64,000 nucleotides of DNA from Cupriavidus taiwanensis LMG 19424 (GCF_000069785.1 NC_010528.1:186001-250000); one strand, 5' to 3'; counted from the stretch's first letter, positions 19,290-28,224 are shown. Program-made: numbers and translations. Notes: a model not told the origin generated them from the sequence alone.

Positions 19290-20282
19290 ATGAACAGACG
19301 CGCATGGCTGACGCTGGCCACGGGCGGCCTCGTGGCCGGGCTTACGCTCGGCGCGGCCGTGCCTGCCGCGGCGCAGGCCTATCCCGCCAAGCCCATCCGC
19401 ATCGTCGTGCCCTACGTGGCCGGCGGCGGCACTGACACCATTGCCCGCGCCATGGGCGAGAAGCTCAGCAAGCGGCTGGGCCAGCCGGTGGTGGTCGACA
19501 ACAAGGCCGGCGCTTCCGGCATCATCGGCACCGATGCCGTGGCCAAGGCCGCGCCGGATGGCTACACGCTGCTGATGACGCTGACGCAGTCGGTGCTGAC
19601 CAACCAGTTCCTGTTCCAGAAGCTGCCTTACGATCCGCGCAAGGATCTGACCATGATCAGCGTGCTGGCCGACGCGCAGCTGGTGCTGGTGACCCATCCG
19701 TCGGTGCCGGCGCGCACCGTGCGCGAACTGGGCGAATACGCGCGCAGCCGGCCGGGCAAGCTGAGCTATGCCTCGTGGGGCGTGGGGTCGCTGTCGCACC
19801 TGAGCGGCGCCTACTACAGCAAGCTGGTGCACGGCCAGGCCACGCACGTGCCCTACAAGGGCGAAGCACCGATGCTGCAGGACCTGCTTGGCGGCCAGGT
19901 GCAGTTTGGCTTCGCCAGCATCCTCACCGCCAAGCCCTACATCCAGAGCGGCAAGCTCAAGGCACTGGCGGTGACCGGCACCCAGCGCAGCAGCGCGTTG
20001 CCCGACATGCCCACCTTTGCCGAGTCCGGCATGCAGGACAGCGCCTTCAAGACCGTCGGCTGGATCGGGCTGGTGGCACCCGTAGGCGTGCCCGCACCGA
20101 TCCTGGCACGCCTCGAAAGCGAGGTGCGCGCGATTCTGCAGACCCCCGACATGCAAGAGCGCATGGTCGCGCTGGGGCTGCGCACGGTGGGCAGTTCGCC
20201 GGCCGAGGCGCAGGCGCTGTACGCGCGCGACTGGCCGGTGCTGAAGACGCTGGTGGCGGATTCGGGCGCGAAGCTGGACTGA
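19290..20282 (+). CDS. Bug/TctC-family extracytoplasmic solute-binding protein
   Basis: A 330-residue periplasmic binding protein of the tripartite tricarboxylate transporter family. A signal peptide (about residues 1-29, cleavage near AAAQA, with RRAWL resembling a Tat motif) is followed by YPAKPIRIVVPYVAGGGTD, the family signature, and by VVVDNKAGASGIIGTD and HVPYKGEAPMLQDLLGGQVQ. No TctA/TctB membrane genes are nearby, so it is an orphan Bug protein, a class very abundant in Cupriavidus and Bordetella. The ligand, probably a carboxylate, is unknown; the divergent LysR gene is the likely regulator. Confidence 0.93.
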   Translation: MNRRAWLTLATGGLVAGLTLGAAVPAAAQAYPAKPIRIVVPYVAGGGTDTIARAMGEKLSKRLGQPVVVDNKAGASGIIGTDAVAKAAPDGYTLLMTLTQSVLTNQFLFQKLPYDPRKDLTMISVLADAQLVLVTHPSVPARTVRELGEYARSRPGKLSYASWGVGSLSHLSGAYYSKLVHGQATHVPYKGEAPMLQDLLGGQVQFGFASILTAKPYIQSGKLKALAVTGTQRSSALPDMPTFAESGMQDSAFKTVGWIGLVAPVGVPAPILARLESEVRAILQTPDMQERMVALGLRTVGSSPAEAQALYARDWPVLKTLVADSGAKLD

Positions 20283-20309
20283 ACTTCACTGGGGGTACAG
20301 GCCCATCGC

Positions 20310-20346
20310 GGGCGCCGTGGCGAAGGCCGCGGCGCCCGTTTCTTTT
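20310..20346 (+). terminator. Intrinsic terminator after the Bug gene
   Basis: GGGCGCCG at 20310-20317 pairs with CGGCGCCC at 20330-20337, followed by GTTTCTTTT. It begins 28 bases after the stop codon. Confidence 0.85.
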
Positions 20347-20472
20347 GATGGTCGCGATGCCGTGCAGGGCGCATCTGAAAACCGAATAAAAACCATAGGC
20401 ATTCGCATCCGCAAGCAGTCGCCGAAAAATCGATCCGTGCGACATGAACGCCGCGCGCGAGGGCGGCATTGC

Positions 20473-20500
20473 TTGATGTCCGCTTGCGCGGGACTACCAT
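20473..20500 (+). promoter_or_regulatory. Possible sigma-70 promoter of bfr
   Basis: TTGATG, 16-base spacer, TACCAT, ending about 90 bases before the bfr start. The match to TTGACA/TATAAT is moderate and there is no other support. Confidence 0.35.
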
Positions 20501-20590
20501 GAAGTCACGGCGGATGAATCGCCGTGGCGTTGCTGTGGCCGTGCCATCGCGACATCGCATGTCCCTGTCACAGGGGCACTGGGGGCTGCC

Positions 20591-21070
20591 ATGAAGACTG
20601 ACAAGAAGGTGATCCAGTTGCTGAACGCGCAGTTGCGGCATGAGCTGACCGCGATCAACCAGTATTTCCTGCATGCCCGCATGTACCGGCACTGGGGGCT
20701 GCGCGCGCTGGGCAAGCACGAGTACGACGAATCGATCGAGGAAATGAAGCACGCCGACAAGCTGATCGAGCGCATCCTGCTGCTCGATGGCTTGCCCAAC
20801 CTGCAGGACCTCGACAAGCTGCTGGTCGGCGAGAACACCGAAGAAATGCTCGGCTGCGACCTGAAGCTGGAACTGGTGTCGCAGGCCAGCTGCAAGGACG
20901 CGATCAAGTATTTCGAATCAGTCGGCGACTATGTCTCGCGCCAGCTGGTGGTCGATATCCTCGAGGACACCGAGGAACATATCGACTGGCTCGAGGCGCA
21001 GCTGGAACTGGTGCGCAAGGTCGGCTTGCAGAACTACATCCAGTCGGCCATGGGCGGGGTGGAGGACTGA
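20591..21070 (+). CDS. bfr: Bacterioferritin
   Basis: Haem-containing iron-storage protein forming 24-subunit shells. The 159-residue sequence aligns without gaps to E. coli Bfr through residue 130. Haem ligand Met52 and ferroxidase ligands Glu18, Glu51, His54, Glu94 and His130 are all present. The sixth, bridging ligand Glu127, is Thr127 here (ILEDTEEH). Ile-Asp-Trp-Leu-Glu and GLQNY near the C-terminus are typical. The ATG follows CAGGGGCACTGGGGG. No bacterioferritin-associated ferredoxin gene is close by. The Glu127 change may weaken or alter iron oxidation. Confidence 0.95.
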   Translation: MKTDKKVIQLLNAQLRHELTAINQYFLHARMYRHWGLRALGKHEYDESIEEMKHADKLIERILLLDGLPNLQDLDKLLVGENTEEMLGCDLKLELVSQASCKDAIKYFESVGDYVSRQLVVDILEDTEEHIDWLEAQLELVRKVGLQNYIQSAMGGVED

Positions 21071-21166
21071 GGCGGCGCGGCGCTTCGCGCGGTCTCCTGC
21101 AAAGATTTCCATTTCCCGCTACACTGCGGCCCGCAGCACGTCGCGCCGCTCCGGCGCGATGTCAGC

Positions 21167-21241
21167 GGCGGGGTGGCAGAGTGGTTATGCAACGGCCTGC
21201 AAAGCCGTGTACGACGGTTCGATTCCGGATCCCCGCCTCCA
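21167..21241 (+). tRNA. tRNA-Cys (GCA)
   Basis: The acceptor stem GGCGGGG (21167-21173) pairs perfectly with CCCCGCC (21231-21237), followed by discriminator T and an encoded CCA. The 3-bp D stem GCA/TGC is as in E. coli tRNA-Cys. The anticodon stem ACGGC/GCCGT encloses loop CTGCAAA with anticodon GCA at 21199-21201. The T loop TTCGATT is standard, but the T stem is irregular: only three pairs form (21215-21217 with 21225-21227), and one extra base lies before the acceptor 3' strand. It is the only tRNA in the window. Confidence 0.93.
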
Positions 21242-21556
21242 TATTTCCGGCCGGGCGCCGTGCGCCCGTCATCCCCGGCGCATTCGCGCGACGTTCTCTC
21301 TCTTTTCTTTTTTCACGCGCCTGTCATCGGCCTGCGCCATGAATGCGCCGGACTGTGCCGGACGCGCCCTGACCGGTATGCCGCAACGGTTCCGGACACC
21401 CGTTTATCCCCAATGGATCAGCGACAGCGAATCGGGTAATGTTGCCCGACAGGCCGCCGGCCTGCGTGCAACCCCGTGCCGCCAGTTGGCGGCACCGCCA
21501 TGTCCGGGCTTCCATGGCGTTTCCCCGCGAGGCAGTGTGAAACAGAGAGGCTCCAG
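21242..21556. other. Gene-free stretch between tRNA-Cys and GNAT gene
   Basis: The 315 bases include a small GC hairpin (GGGCG/CGCCC) just after the tRNA and a T-rich run around 21298-21312 that may end the tRNA transcript. I recognise no gene, and no duplicated tRNA 3' end that would mark an integration site. Confidence 0.5.
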
Positions 21557-22000
21557 ATGATGAAAGACCTGCGCATCCGCGTGGCCGTGCCGACGGATGC
21601 CCCAGCCGTGGGAGAAGTGCTGGAACGATGCGGGCTGTCGGTGGACGGTGTGCCGCGCCTGCTTGAGCATTTCCACGTTGCCATCCTTGGTGCGCAGATC
21701 ATCGGCTGCGCCGCCGGCGAGCGCTGCGGCGAGACCGTGGTGATCCGTTCCGTGGCCGTGCTGCCCGAACATCGCGACCAGGGCGTGGCCACCCACGTGG
21801 TGCGTGCCGCGCTGATGCGCGCCCGCGCCAACGGCGCACGGCGCGCCGTGCTGCTGGCGTCCAGCTGCCCCAGCTACTTCGCGCGCTACGGCTTTACGCT
21901 GGTGCCGGCCGCCAAGCTGCCGCCCGAGGTCATGTCGTCGAGCGAATTCCACCGCGCCGCGGACACGCCGCCGCTGTGCATGTGGTGCGAGCTGAGCTGA
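21557..22000 (+). CDS. GNAT-family N-acetyltransferase
   Basis: A 147-residue acetyltransferase of the GNAT fold. Motif A is SVAVLPEHRDQGVATHVVRAAL, with the acetyl-CoA pyrophosphate loop R-D-Q-G-V-A; motif B ends in SYFARYGFTLVP. The N-terminal strand starts RIRVAVPTDAPAVGEVLERC. The start is ATG 21557 or the adjacent ATG one codon on; GAGG lies about 7 bases upstream. The pattern is close to ArsN2-type proteins, but no arsenic genes are nearby, so the substrate remains open. Confidence 0.85.
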   Translation: MMKDLRIRVAVPTDAPAVGEVLERCGLSVDGVPRLLEHFHVAILGAQIIGCAAGERCGETVVIRSVAVLPEHRDQGVATHVVRAALMRARANGARRAVLLASSCPSYFARYGFTLVPAAKLPPEVMSSSEFHRAADTPPLCMWCELS

Positions 22001-22060
22001 TTCCCTGACAGCGGATGGCGAGCCGCCGCGCTCGCCCCGGTGATCGCCTCAGTCATCGAC

Positions 22061-23038
22061 TCAGTGATCGCTGGCGCAGCGGCTGATCTCCACCGTCACG
22101 TGTACCAGTTCCTCGTGCACCGACAGCGCCTCGCGCACGCGCTGCGGCGTCAGCGCGGCATCATGCGTGACCAGGCAGACGATGCAGGCAAAGTGCTGAC
22201 GGCCCACGCGCCACACATGCAGGTCGGACACGCGGGTGCTTTCGTCGCCGTGATCCAGGCCGGCCAGCACCTCGCGCACTTCGTCCACCACCGGGTGGTC
22301 CATCTCGCGGTCCAGCAGCACTGTGCCGCTCTGGCGCATCAGGCCGATGGCCCAGCGGCCGACCAGCACCGCGCCCACCAGCCCCATCACCGGGTCCAGC
22401 CAGGCCCAGCCCAGCCACCAGCCGCCGGCCAGCGCGACGATCGCCAGCACGGAGGTCGCGGCATCGGCCAGCACGTGCACATAGGCGGCACGCAAGTTGA
22501 GGTCATGGTGGTGATGGCCATGGTCGTGGCCGTGATGGTGACCATGGTCATGGCCGTGATCGTGGCCATGCGCGTGGCCATGCGCGTGGCCGCCGAGGAT
22601 CAGCGCGCAGCCCAGGTTGACCAGCAGCCCCAGCGCGGTCACGCCCATCGCTTCGCGATAGTGGATGGCCTGCGGCGTGAACAGCCGCTCGAGCGAGCCC
22701 GCCGCCATCAGCGCGGCAATGCATAGCAGGAACACCGCGCTGGCAAAGCCCGCCAGCACTTCGATCTTCCAGGTGCCGAAGGCAAAGCGCCAGTCGCCGG
22801 CGTAGCGCCGGGCGGCGGCGTAGGCGAAGGCGGACAGGCCGATGGCCAGCGCGTGCGAGCTCATGTGCCAGCCATCGGCCAGCAGCGCCATCGAGTTGAA
22901 CCAGAGCCCGGCGGCGATCTCGGCCACCATGGTGACGGCGGTGATCACCATGACGAGGCGCGTGCCGCGTTCGGCGGCGCGGTTGCCGGCGTCGAAGGCA
23001 TGGCTGTGGGTCCAGGCGGACAGGTCTTGGGTATGCAT
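22061..23038 (-). CDS. dmeF: Cation diffusion facilitator, Co(II)/Ni(II) efflux type
   Basis: A 325-residue CDF transporter exporting divalent metal from the cytosol in exchange for protons. The start MHTQDLSAWTHSH and a His-rich loop at residues 151-178 (runs of HAHGH, HDHGH and HHHH) match DmeF of Cupriavidus metallidurans. About six membrane segments are visible. The metal site in helix 2 is H58-x3-H62 (DGWHMSSH) and in helix 5 H188-x3-D192 (HVLAD). The C-terminal cytosolic domain carries DLHVWRVG. I chose the start because it matches the DmeF N-terminus; an upstream extension has no family similarity. Metal choice (Co, Ni) is inferred from the family. Confidence 0.92.
   Translation of the reverse strand: MHTQDLSAWTHSHAFDAGNRAAERGTRLVMVITAVTMVAEIAAGLWFNSMALLADGWHMSSHALAIGLSAFAYAAARRYAGDWRFAFGTWKIEVLAGFASAVFLLCIAALMAAGSLERLFTPQAIHYREAMGVTALGLLVNLGCALILGGHAHGHAHGHDHGHDHGHHHGHDHGHHHHDLNLRAAYVHVLADAATSVLAIVALAGGWWLGWAWLDPVMGLVGAVLVGRWAIGLMRQSGTVLLDREMDHPVVDEVREVLAGLDHGDESTRVSDLHVWRVGRQHFACIVCLVTHDAALTPQRVREALSVHEELVHVTVEISRCASDH
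22498..22588. repeat. Low-complexity His-codon repeat within dmeF
   Basis: Tandem CAT/CAC-GGC units (ATGGTC, GTGGCC and similar on the + strand) encoding the metal-binding His/Gly/Asp loop between membrane helices 4 and 5. It is coding, so not a satellite or CRISPR. Confidence 0.8.
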
Positions 23039-23256
23039 GGGGAATACGTGCGTTGCGCTTGAAATCCTGGTGGATCGTCCGGCATGGGGCCGGGGCCGCC
23101 CAAGGGTAGCAGAGACCCGTGCTTGTGTCGGACATCCCCCGACGCCATCAGGGGCGGACTTGGGCTGCGTCAGGGGACGGTGGGGCGGCATGGCGTACGT
23201 GTGCCTTATACACAACAAGATTCCCGCGCGAGTCGTAAGGAATCTATTCTTTTGCT

Positions 23257-23280
23257 TACATACATTCATGAATGGATGTA
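23257..23280. promoter_or_regulatory. AcrR-like palindromic operator
   Basis: A 24-base near-perfect palindrome: left half TACATACATTCA, right half TGAATGGATGTA (11 of 12 positions symmetric). It differs from the E. coli AcrR operator (TACATACATTTG / TGAATGTATGTA) at only three positions. A possible promoter for the + strand, CTTACA - 18 bases - TATGAT (23255-23284), is covered by it. No TetR/AcrR gene lies next to it. It sits 218 bases upstream of dmeF and 52 bases upstream of a 29-codon ORF. Confidence 0.6.
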
Positions 23281-23332
23281 TGATCCAGCCAAAAATTCAC
23301 GCCCCCGTCATATCTTTGTTGACCGTACCGAG

Positions 23333-23422
23333 ATGAGCTATCGCTTTATTGCCACCTGTCTTGCCGCCTGGGTAGGCGTTTGCGCCACCGCCGGCTGGCT
23401 GGTCGAGCGTCTCTGGAGCTGA
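23333..23422 (+). CDS. Possible 29-residue single-span membrane protein
   Basis: ATG 23333 opens a 29-codon frame, MSYRFIATCLAAWVGV followed by CATAGWLVERLWS. It has one hydrophobic stretch (residues about 5-24) flanked by Arg residues. The ribosome binding site is weak (CCGAG). Support comes from its position directly downstream of an AcrR-like operator and promoter and from the membrane-protein composition, not from a known family. Small membrane proteins such as E. coli AcrZ accompany RND pumps, but no relation in sequence is claimed. It could also be non-coding leader. Confidence 0.4.
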   Translation: MSYRFIATCLAAWVGVCATAGWLVERLWS

Positions 23423-23469
23423 GCGCCGGCCCGGTTGCCTCCCTTCGCCTCGCTCCGCCTTCCTCCACC

Positions 23470-24930
23470 TCAAGCCGCCTGCCGTGCCTGCGCAAGGCTG
23501 TCAAAGAACTGCCACAACTGCGGCGCATCGCCGGTGGCCACGTTGAAGCGAATCCACGGCGAGTCGGTTTCGTCCGGCTCGAAATACGATCCCGGCGCCA
23601 GCCAGATGCCATGCTCCAGCGCCAGCGTGGCGAGCCGGTTGCCGAGCAGCGGACCGCCGCGGCGACTGGCCAGCCAGCGCGCCTGAACCGCCTCGCTCAG
23701 CCGCGCCCAGGCGAACATCCCGCCTTCCGGGCGCAGCAGCACCTCCAGTCCGTGGGCCTCCATCTTTTCCGTGACGCGGTCCTGCTGCGCGCGCAGCCGT
23801 TCGGACAAGGCCGCCACGTGGCGGCCGTAGTGGCCGCTGGTCAGCACCGAATACACCAGCCGTTCCGTTACCTCCGATGAGGTCAGGCCGACCGCCATCT
23901 TGGTGCGCGCAAAGGCCTTGGCCAGGTCCGGACTGGCGGCGAGGTAACCGACCCGCAGCGACGGTGTGATGGTCTTGGAAAAGCCGTTGATGTAGACCAC
24001 CTGCGACAGCCCGTCCATGGCCGCCAGCATCGGCGAGCCGGCCGGCGCCAGCTCGCGGTAGATATCGTCCTCGACCACCAGAAGCCGGTGCTGCTCGGCC
24101 AGTTGCAGCACGCGGAAGGCGTTCATGCTGGTCAGGCTGGCGCCGGTCGGATTCTGCAACACGGTGTTGATGAACAGCGCGCGCGGGGCGTGGGCGCGCA
24201 GCGCATCCTCCAGCGCATCGGTGTCCAGCCCCGCCGCCGTGCGCGGCACGCCGACCACGCGCAGTCCGGCCAGCCGCAGGATCTGCAGCAGGTTGCAGTA
24301 GCAGGGCGATTCCACCAGCACGGTATCGCCGGCGCGCAGCAGCGTGCGCACCACCAGGTCCAGCGCCTGCGTCGCCCCCTGGGTCAGCACCACCTGCCGG
24401 GCCTGCAGCGGGATGCCGTACTGGCCCAGCCCCGCCGCGATGTGCTCGCGCAGCGGCGCAAAGCCGTACGGATGGCCGTAGCCCGACAGCTGCGCCGCCG
24501 GCACGCGGGCCGACGCGCGCATGGCCTGGTGCAAGCCTTCCTCGTTGAGCCAGTCGCCCGGCAGCCAGCCCGCGCCGGCCTTGATCGGGACCGAATGGTC
24601 GGCAAACACATCCGACAGCAGCCAGGCGGCATTCAGCCCCGGTGCTTCCCAGTGCGGGGCGCGCGCATGCCCGGCCGGTGCATGGCGGTGCGCCACGGTG
24701 TAGCCGGAGCCCGGCCGCGAGGCGAGGTAGCCGAGCGCGGTCAACCGGCCGTAGGCCTCGGCCACGGTGAAGGTGCTGACGTGGTGGTGCTGGGCAAAGC
24801 GCCGCACCGATGGCAGCGCCGTGCCGGGCCGCAGCGCGCGCTGCTCCACCAGCGCGGCGATGCCGGCGACGATCTGCTCGGTCAGGGTGTCGCCGTCGCG
24901 GCGGCTGCGGGTCAGGTTCAGGGTCAGCAT
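23470..24930 (-). CDS. MocR-type regulator (GntR HTH + aminotransferase-I domain)
   Basis: A 486-residue fusion of an N-terminal GntR winged helix (residues about 10-80: TLTEQIVAGIAALVEQ, then ALPSVRRFAQHHHVSTFTVAEAYGRL and SRPGSGYTV) with a fold-type I aminotransferase domain. The PLP lysine lies in FSKTITPSLRVGYLA. MocR proteins (GabR, PdxR, TauR) usually regulate rather than transaminate. It is divergent from an omega-amino-acid aminotransferase gene across 323 bases that contain direct repeats, so it is the likely activator of that gene and mmsA. The effector, perhaps beta-alanine plus PLP, is inferred. Confidence 0.9.
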   Translation of the reverse strand: MLTLNLTRSRRDGDTLTEQIVAGIAALVEQRALRPGTALPSVRRFAQHHHVSTFTVAEAYGRLTALGYLASRPGSGYTVAHRHAPAGHARAPHWEAPGLNAAWLLSDVFADHSVPIKAGAGWLPGDWLNEEGLHQAMRASARVPAAQLSGYGHPYGFAPLREHIAAGLGQYGIPLQARQVVLTQGATQALDLVVRTLLRAGDTVLVESPCYCNLLQILRLAGLRVVGVPRTAAGLDTDALEDALRAHAPRALFINTVLQNPTGASLTSMNAFRVLQLAEQHRLLVVEDDIYRELAPAGSPMLAAMDGLSQVVYINGFSKTITPSLRVGYLAASPDLAKAFARTKMAVGLTSSEVTERLVYSVLTSGHYGRHVAALSERLRAQQDRVTEKMEAHGLEVLLRPEGGMFAWARLSEAVQARWLASRRGGPLLGNRLATLALEHGIWLAPGSYFEPDETDSPWIRFNVATGDAPQLWQFFDSLAQARQAA

Positions 24931-25253
24931 CAGGCACTCGGGCGGGCGTCTACCTGTACAGTTTAGCGGCTGCCGGCGCGCTCGCGGCCGATGCTGTCCC
25001 GTCACGCGAAAAATGCCGCAGTGCAACGTGGCGCGCCATGCCGTGCCACTGGCGACGCGCCGAAGACTGGCCGGGGACTACTGCGGCCGCGTGGCTTGCC
25101 TGTACGGTCAGGCGTGATCAAACTGTACGGTAAGGCATGGTTGTCCGGACTGTATATTTTGTCGGCCAGTCGCCGCCGGTAGAGTGGCCCTCATTGCCGC
25201 GCTGCCAGCCAGCGCGCCGCCCCAACCGACCCGATTTCCCCCCAGGAGGACAT
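24931..25253. other. Divergent control region, MocR gene / aminotransferase gene
   Basis: The 323 bases contain four copies of a CTGTA-starting element: CTGTACAGTTTAGC at 24954, CTGTACGGTCAGGC at 25100, CTGTACGGTAAGGC at 25123 and a partial copy CTGTATATTTTG at 25150. AGGAGGA precedes the aminotransferase ATG. No gene is seen in between. Confidence 0.7.
25100..25136. promoter_or_regulatory. Direct repeats, probable MocR binding sites
   Basis: Two copies of CTGTACGGT(C/A)AGGC start at 25100 and 25123, 23 bases apart (about two helical turns), differing at one position. Paired direct repeats of this kind are the known target of GabR/MocR regulators. They lie about 120-150 bases upstream of the aminotransferase start. 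Confidence 0.65.
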
Positions 25254-26585
25254 ATGGACGCCGCCAAGACCGTGATTCCCGATCTCGATGCCCTGTGGAT
25301 GCCCTTTACCGCCAACCGCCAGTACAAGGCGGCGCCGCGCCTGCTGGCGTCGGCCAGCGGCATGTACTACACCACCCACGACGGCCGCCGGATCCTGGAC
25401 GGTTGCGCCGGGCTGTGGTGCGTCGCGGCCGGCCATTGCCGCAAGGAAATCGTCGAGGCGGTGGCGCGGCAGGCGGCCACGCTGGACTATGCGCCGCCGT
25501 TCCAGATGGGCCATCCGCTGTCGTTCGAGGCCGCCACCAAGCTGGCGGCGATCATGCCGCAGGGGCTGGACCGCATCTTCTTCACCAACTCGGGCTCGGA
25601 GTCGGTCGACACCGCGCTGAAGATCGCGCTGGCGTATCACCGCGCGCGCGGCGAAGGCCAGCGCACGCGCTTTATCGGCCGCGAGCGCGGCTACCACGGC
25701 GTCGGCTTCGGCGGCATGGCAGTGGGCGGCATCGGGCCGAACCGCAAGGCCTTCTCGGCCAACCTGATGCCGGGCACCGACCACCTGCCGGCCACGTTCA
25801 ATCTTGCCGAGGCTGCCTTCTCCAAGGGCCAGCCGCAATGGGGCGCGCACCTGGCCGACGAGCTGGAGCGCATCCTGGCGCTGCATGACCCGGCCAACGT
25901 CGCCGCGGTGATCGTCGAGCCGCTGGCGGGCTCCGCCGGCGTGCTGGTGCCGCCGGTCGGCTACCTGGAAAAGCTGCGCGAGATCACCAGCCGCCACGGC
26001 ATCCTGCTGATCTTCGACGAGGTCATCACCGCCTTCGGCCGCCTGGGCGCGGCCACCGCTGCCGAGCGCTTCAACGTGACGCCGGACCTGATCACCATGG
26101 CCAAGGCGATCAACAACGCCGCGGTGCCGATGGGCGCCGTCGCCGTGCGCCGCGAGGTGCATGACGCCGTGGTCAACTCGGCCGCGCCGGGCGCGATCGA
26201 GCTGCTGCACGGCTATACCTACTCGGGCCACCCGCTGGCCGCCGCCGCGGCGATCGCCACGCTCGACCTGTACCAGCGCGAAAACCTGTTCGGCCGCGCC
26301 GCCGAGCTGGCGCCGGTATTCGAGGCCGCGGCGCACGGCGTGCGCGGCGCGCCGCACGTGAAGGACATCCGCAACTACGGGCTGGTGGCCGGCATCGAGC
26401 TGGAGTCGCGTCCGGGCCAGCCGGGCGCGCGCGCCTACGAGGCCTTCCTCAAGTGCCTGGAGCTGGGCGTGCTGGTGCGCTACACCGGCGACATTCTGGC
26501 GTTCTCGCCGCCGCTGATCATCTCGGAAGCGCAGATCGGCGAGATGTTCGACACCGTGAAGCAGGCGCTGCGGGACATCAAGTAA
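25254..26585 (+). CDS. Omega-amino acid (beta-alanine):pyruvate aminotransferase
   Basis: A 443-residue class III PLP aminotransferase. Evidence: [18 protein letters not shown] at the N-terminus, typical of beta-alanine:pyruvate transaminases; [32 protein letters not shown]; the cofactor aspartate in [14 protein letters not shown]; and the PLP lysine in [14 protein letters not shown]. It is followed by mmsA, whose product oxidises malonate semialdehyde, the keto product from beta-alanine. ATG 25254 is preceded by CAGGAGGACAT. Expected route: beta-alanine to malonate semialdehyde to acetyl-CoA. Other omega-amines are possible substrates. Confidence 0.92.
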   Translation: MDAAKTVIPDLDALWMPFTANRQYKAAPRLLASASGMYYTTHDGRRILDGCAGLWCVAAGHCRKEIVEAVARQAATLDYAPPFQMGHPLSFEAATKLAAIMPQGLDRIFFTNSGSESVDTALKIALAYHRARGEGQRTRFIGRERGYHGVGFGGMAVGGIGPNRKAFSANLMPGTDHLPATFNLAEAAFSKGQPQWGAHLADELERILALHDPANVAAVIVEPLAGSAGVLVPPVGYLEKLREITSRHGILLIFDEVITAFGRLGAATAAERFNVTPDLITMAKAINNAAVPMGAVAVRREVHDAVVNSAAPGAIELLHGYTYSGHPLAAAAAIATLDLYQRENLFGRAAELAPVFEAAAHGVRGAPHVKDIRNYGLVAGIELESRPGQPGARAYEAFLKCLELGVLVRYTGDILAFSPPLIISEAQIGEMFDTVKQALRDIK

Positions 26586-26706
26586 GGGACATCGAGCTAG
26601 CGGCCCGCGCCGCCTCCCATTGCCGCCGGGCCCGCGGGCCCGGCCTCCCGGATTGCACGCCGGGGCGCGCTGTGTGGCGCGCCGCGGCCATCGAAGGAAA
26701 ACCCAA

Positions 26707-28224
26707 GTGAGCATCGCAGAAAACCGGCAACTGGCCGAAGTCCATCATTTCATCGGCGGCACCGTGCGCCGCGCCGGCGGCCAGCGCCAGGCGGATGTGT
26801 TCAATCCCGCCACCGGCGAAGTGGCCGCGCGCGTCGCGCTGGGCACCGCCCAAGACGTGGCCGATGCCGTGGCCGCCGCCCGGGCCGCGTTCCCGGCGTG
26901 GGCCGACACCCCGCCGCTGCGCCGTGCGCGCATCCTGTTCAAGTTCAAGGAGCTGCTGGACCAGCACCACGACGACCTCGCCGCGCTGATCACGCGCGAG
27001 CACGGCAAGGTGTTCTCGGACGCGAAGGGCGAGGTCACGCGCGGCATCGAGGTGGTGGAGTTCGCCTGCGGCATCCCCAACCTGCTCAAGACCGATTTCA
27101 CCGACAACATCGGCGGCGGCATCGACAACTGGAACCTGCGCCAGCCGCTGGGCGTGGTGGCCGGCATCACGCCGTTCAACTTCCCGGTGATGGTGCCGAT
27201 GTGGATGTTCCCGGTGGCGCTGGCGTGCGGCAATACCTTCGTGCTCAAGCCGTCCGAGCGCGACCCGTCCCCCAGCCTGTTGATTGCAGATTTGCTGCGC
27301 CAGGCGGGCCTGCCCGACGGCGTGTTCAACGTGGTGCAGGGCGACAAGGAAGCGGTCGACGCGCTGCTGGCGCACCCCGACGTGCAGGCGCTGTCGTTCG
27401 TCGGCTCGACGCCGATTGCCGAGTACATCTACACCGAAGGGATGAAGCACGGCAAGCGCGTGCAGGCGCTGGGCGGCGCCAAGAACCACCTGGTGGTGAT
27501 GCCCGATGCGGATCTGGACCAGGCCGTCGACGCGCTGATCGGCGCGGCCTATGGCTCGGCCGGCGAGCGCTGCATGGCGATCTCGGTGGCGGTAGCGGTC
27601 GGCGACGTGGCCGACAAACTGGTGCCGCGGCTGGCCGAACGCGCCCGCGCGCTGAAGATCCGCAACGGCATGGAGGCCGATGCCGAGATGGGCCCGCTGG
27701 TGACCGGCGCGCACAAGGCCAAGGTCGAGGGGTATATCGCCCAGGGCGTGGCCGAAGGCGCGACACTGGTGACCGATGGCCGCGGCCACAAGGTCGATGG
27801 CCACGAGAACGGCTTCTACGTCGGTGGCACGCTGTTCGACCATGTCACGCCGGAGATGACGATCTACAAGGAAGAGATCTTCGGGCCGGTGCTGTCCGTG
27901 GTGCGCGTGCACGACTTTGCCGAGGCGGTGGCGCTGATCAACGCGCACGAGTACGGCAACGGCGTATCGTGCTACACCAGCGACGGCGGCATCGCGCGCG
28001 CGTTCGCGCGGCAGATCCAGGTAGGCATGGTCGGCATCAACGTGCCGATCCCGGTGCCGATGGCGTGGCATTCGTTCGGCGGCTGGAAGCGCTCGCTGTT
28101 CGGCGACCACCATGCCTATGGCGAAGAGGGCGTGCGCTTCTACACGCGCTACAAGAGCGTGATGCAGCGCTGGCCGGACGCGATCGCCAAGGGCGCCGAG
28201 TTCACCATGCCGGTGGCGAAGTAA
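26707..28224 (+). CDS. mmsA: CoA-acylating (methyl)malonate-semialdehyde dehydrogenase
   Basis: Oxidises malonate or methylmalonate semialdehyde to acetyl- or propionyl-CoA with NAD and CoA, releasing CO2. The 505-residue ALDH-fold protein has [19 protein letters not shown], the cofactor segment [12 protein letters not shown], and the catalytic Cys in [33 protein letters not shown] is diagnostic of MmsA. The start is GTG 26707 after GAAGGAAAACCCAA; the family N-terminus begins there. The gene is 121 bases after the aminotransferase gene. A palindrome CCGGGCCCGCGGGCCCGG lies in that gap. Confidence 0.95.
   Translation: MSIAENRQLAEVHHFIGGTVRRAGGQRQADVFNPATGEVAARVALGTAQDVADAVAAARAAFPAWADTPPLRRARILFKFKELLDQHHDDLAALITREHGKVFSDAKGEVTRGIEVVEFACGIPNLLKTDFTDNIGGGIDNWNLRQPLGVVAGITPFNFPVMVPMWMFPVALACGNTFVLKPSERDPSPSLLIADLLRQAGLPDGVFNVVQGDKEAVDALLAHPDVQALSFVGSTPIAEYIYTEGMKHGKRVQALGGAKNHLVVMPDADLDQAVDALIGAAYGSAGERCMAISVAVAVGDVADKLVPRLAERARALKIRNGMEADAEMGPLVTGAHKAKVEGYIAQGVAEGATLVTDGRGHKVDGHENGFYVGGTLFDHVTPEMTIYKEEIFGPVLSVVRVHDFAEAVALINAHEYGNGVSCYTSDGGIARAFARQIQVGMVGINVPIPVPMAWHSFGGWKRSLFGDHHAYGEEGVRFYTRYKSVMQRWPDAIAKGAEFTMPVAK

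Larger units (their letters stand above)
20283..20590. other. Gene-free stretch between Bug gene and bfr
   Basis: The 308 bases hold the Bug terminator (20310-20346) and a possible bfr promoter (20473-20500). I looked for a Fur box in front of bfr and found none that is convincing. The remainder shows no coding signal. Confidence 0.6.

Noticed and set aside
20347..20590. Fur box in front of bfr
   Set aside because: No stretch approaches the 19-base GATAAT-type consensus; only a moderate sigma-70-like promoter is seen.
21241..21556. Possible integration site downstream of tRNA-Cys
   Set aside because: No duplicated tRNA 3' end, integrase or compositional change was found in the following kilobases.
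22498..22588. Short-period repeats considered as a CRISPR or satellite
   Set aside because: They encode the His-rich loop of DmeF in frame, with no spacers of constant length.
26620..26645. Palindrome CCGGGCCCGCGGGCCCGG between the aminotransferase and mmsA genes as an operator
   Set aside because: Low-complexity G/C palindromes of this size are expected by chance in such a genome, and it has no copy or positional support.
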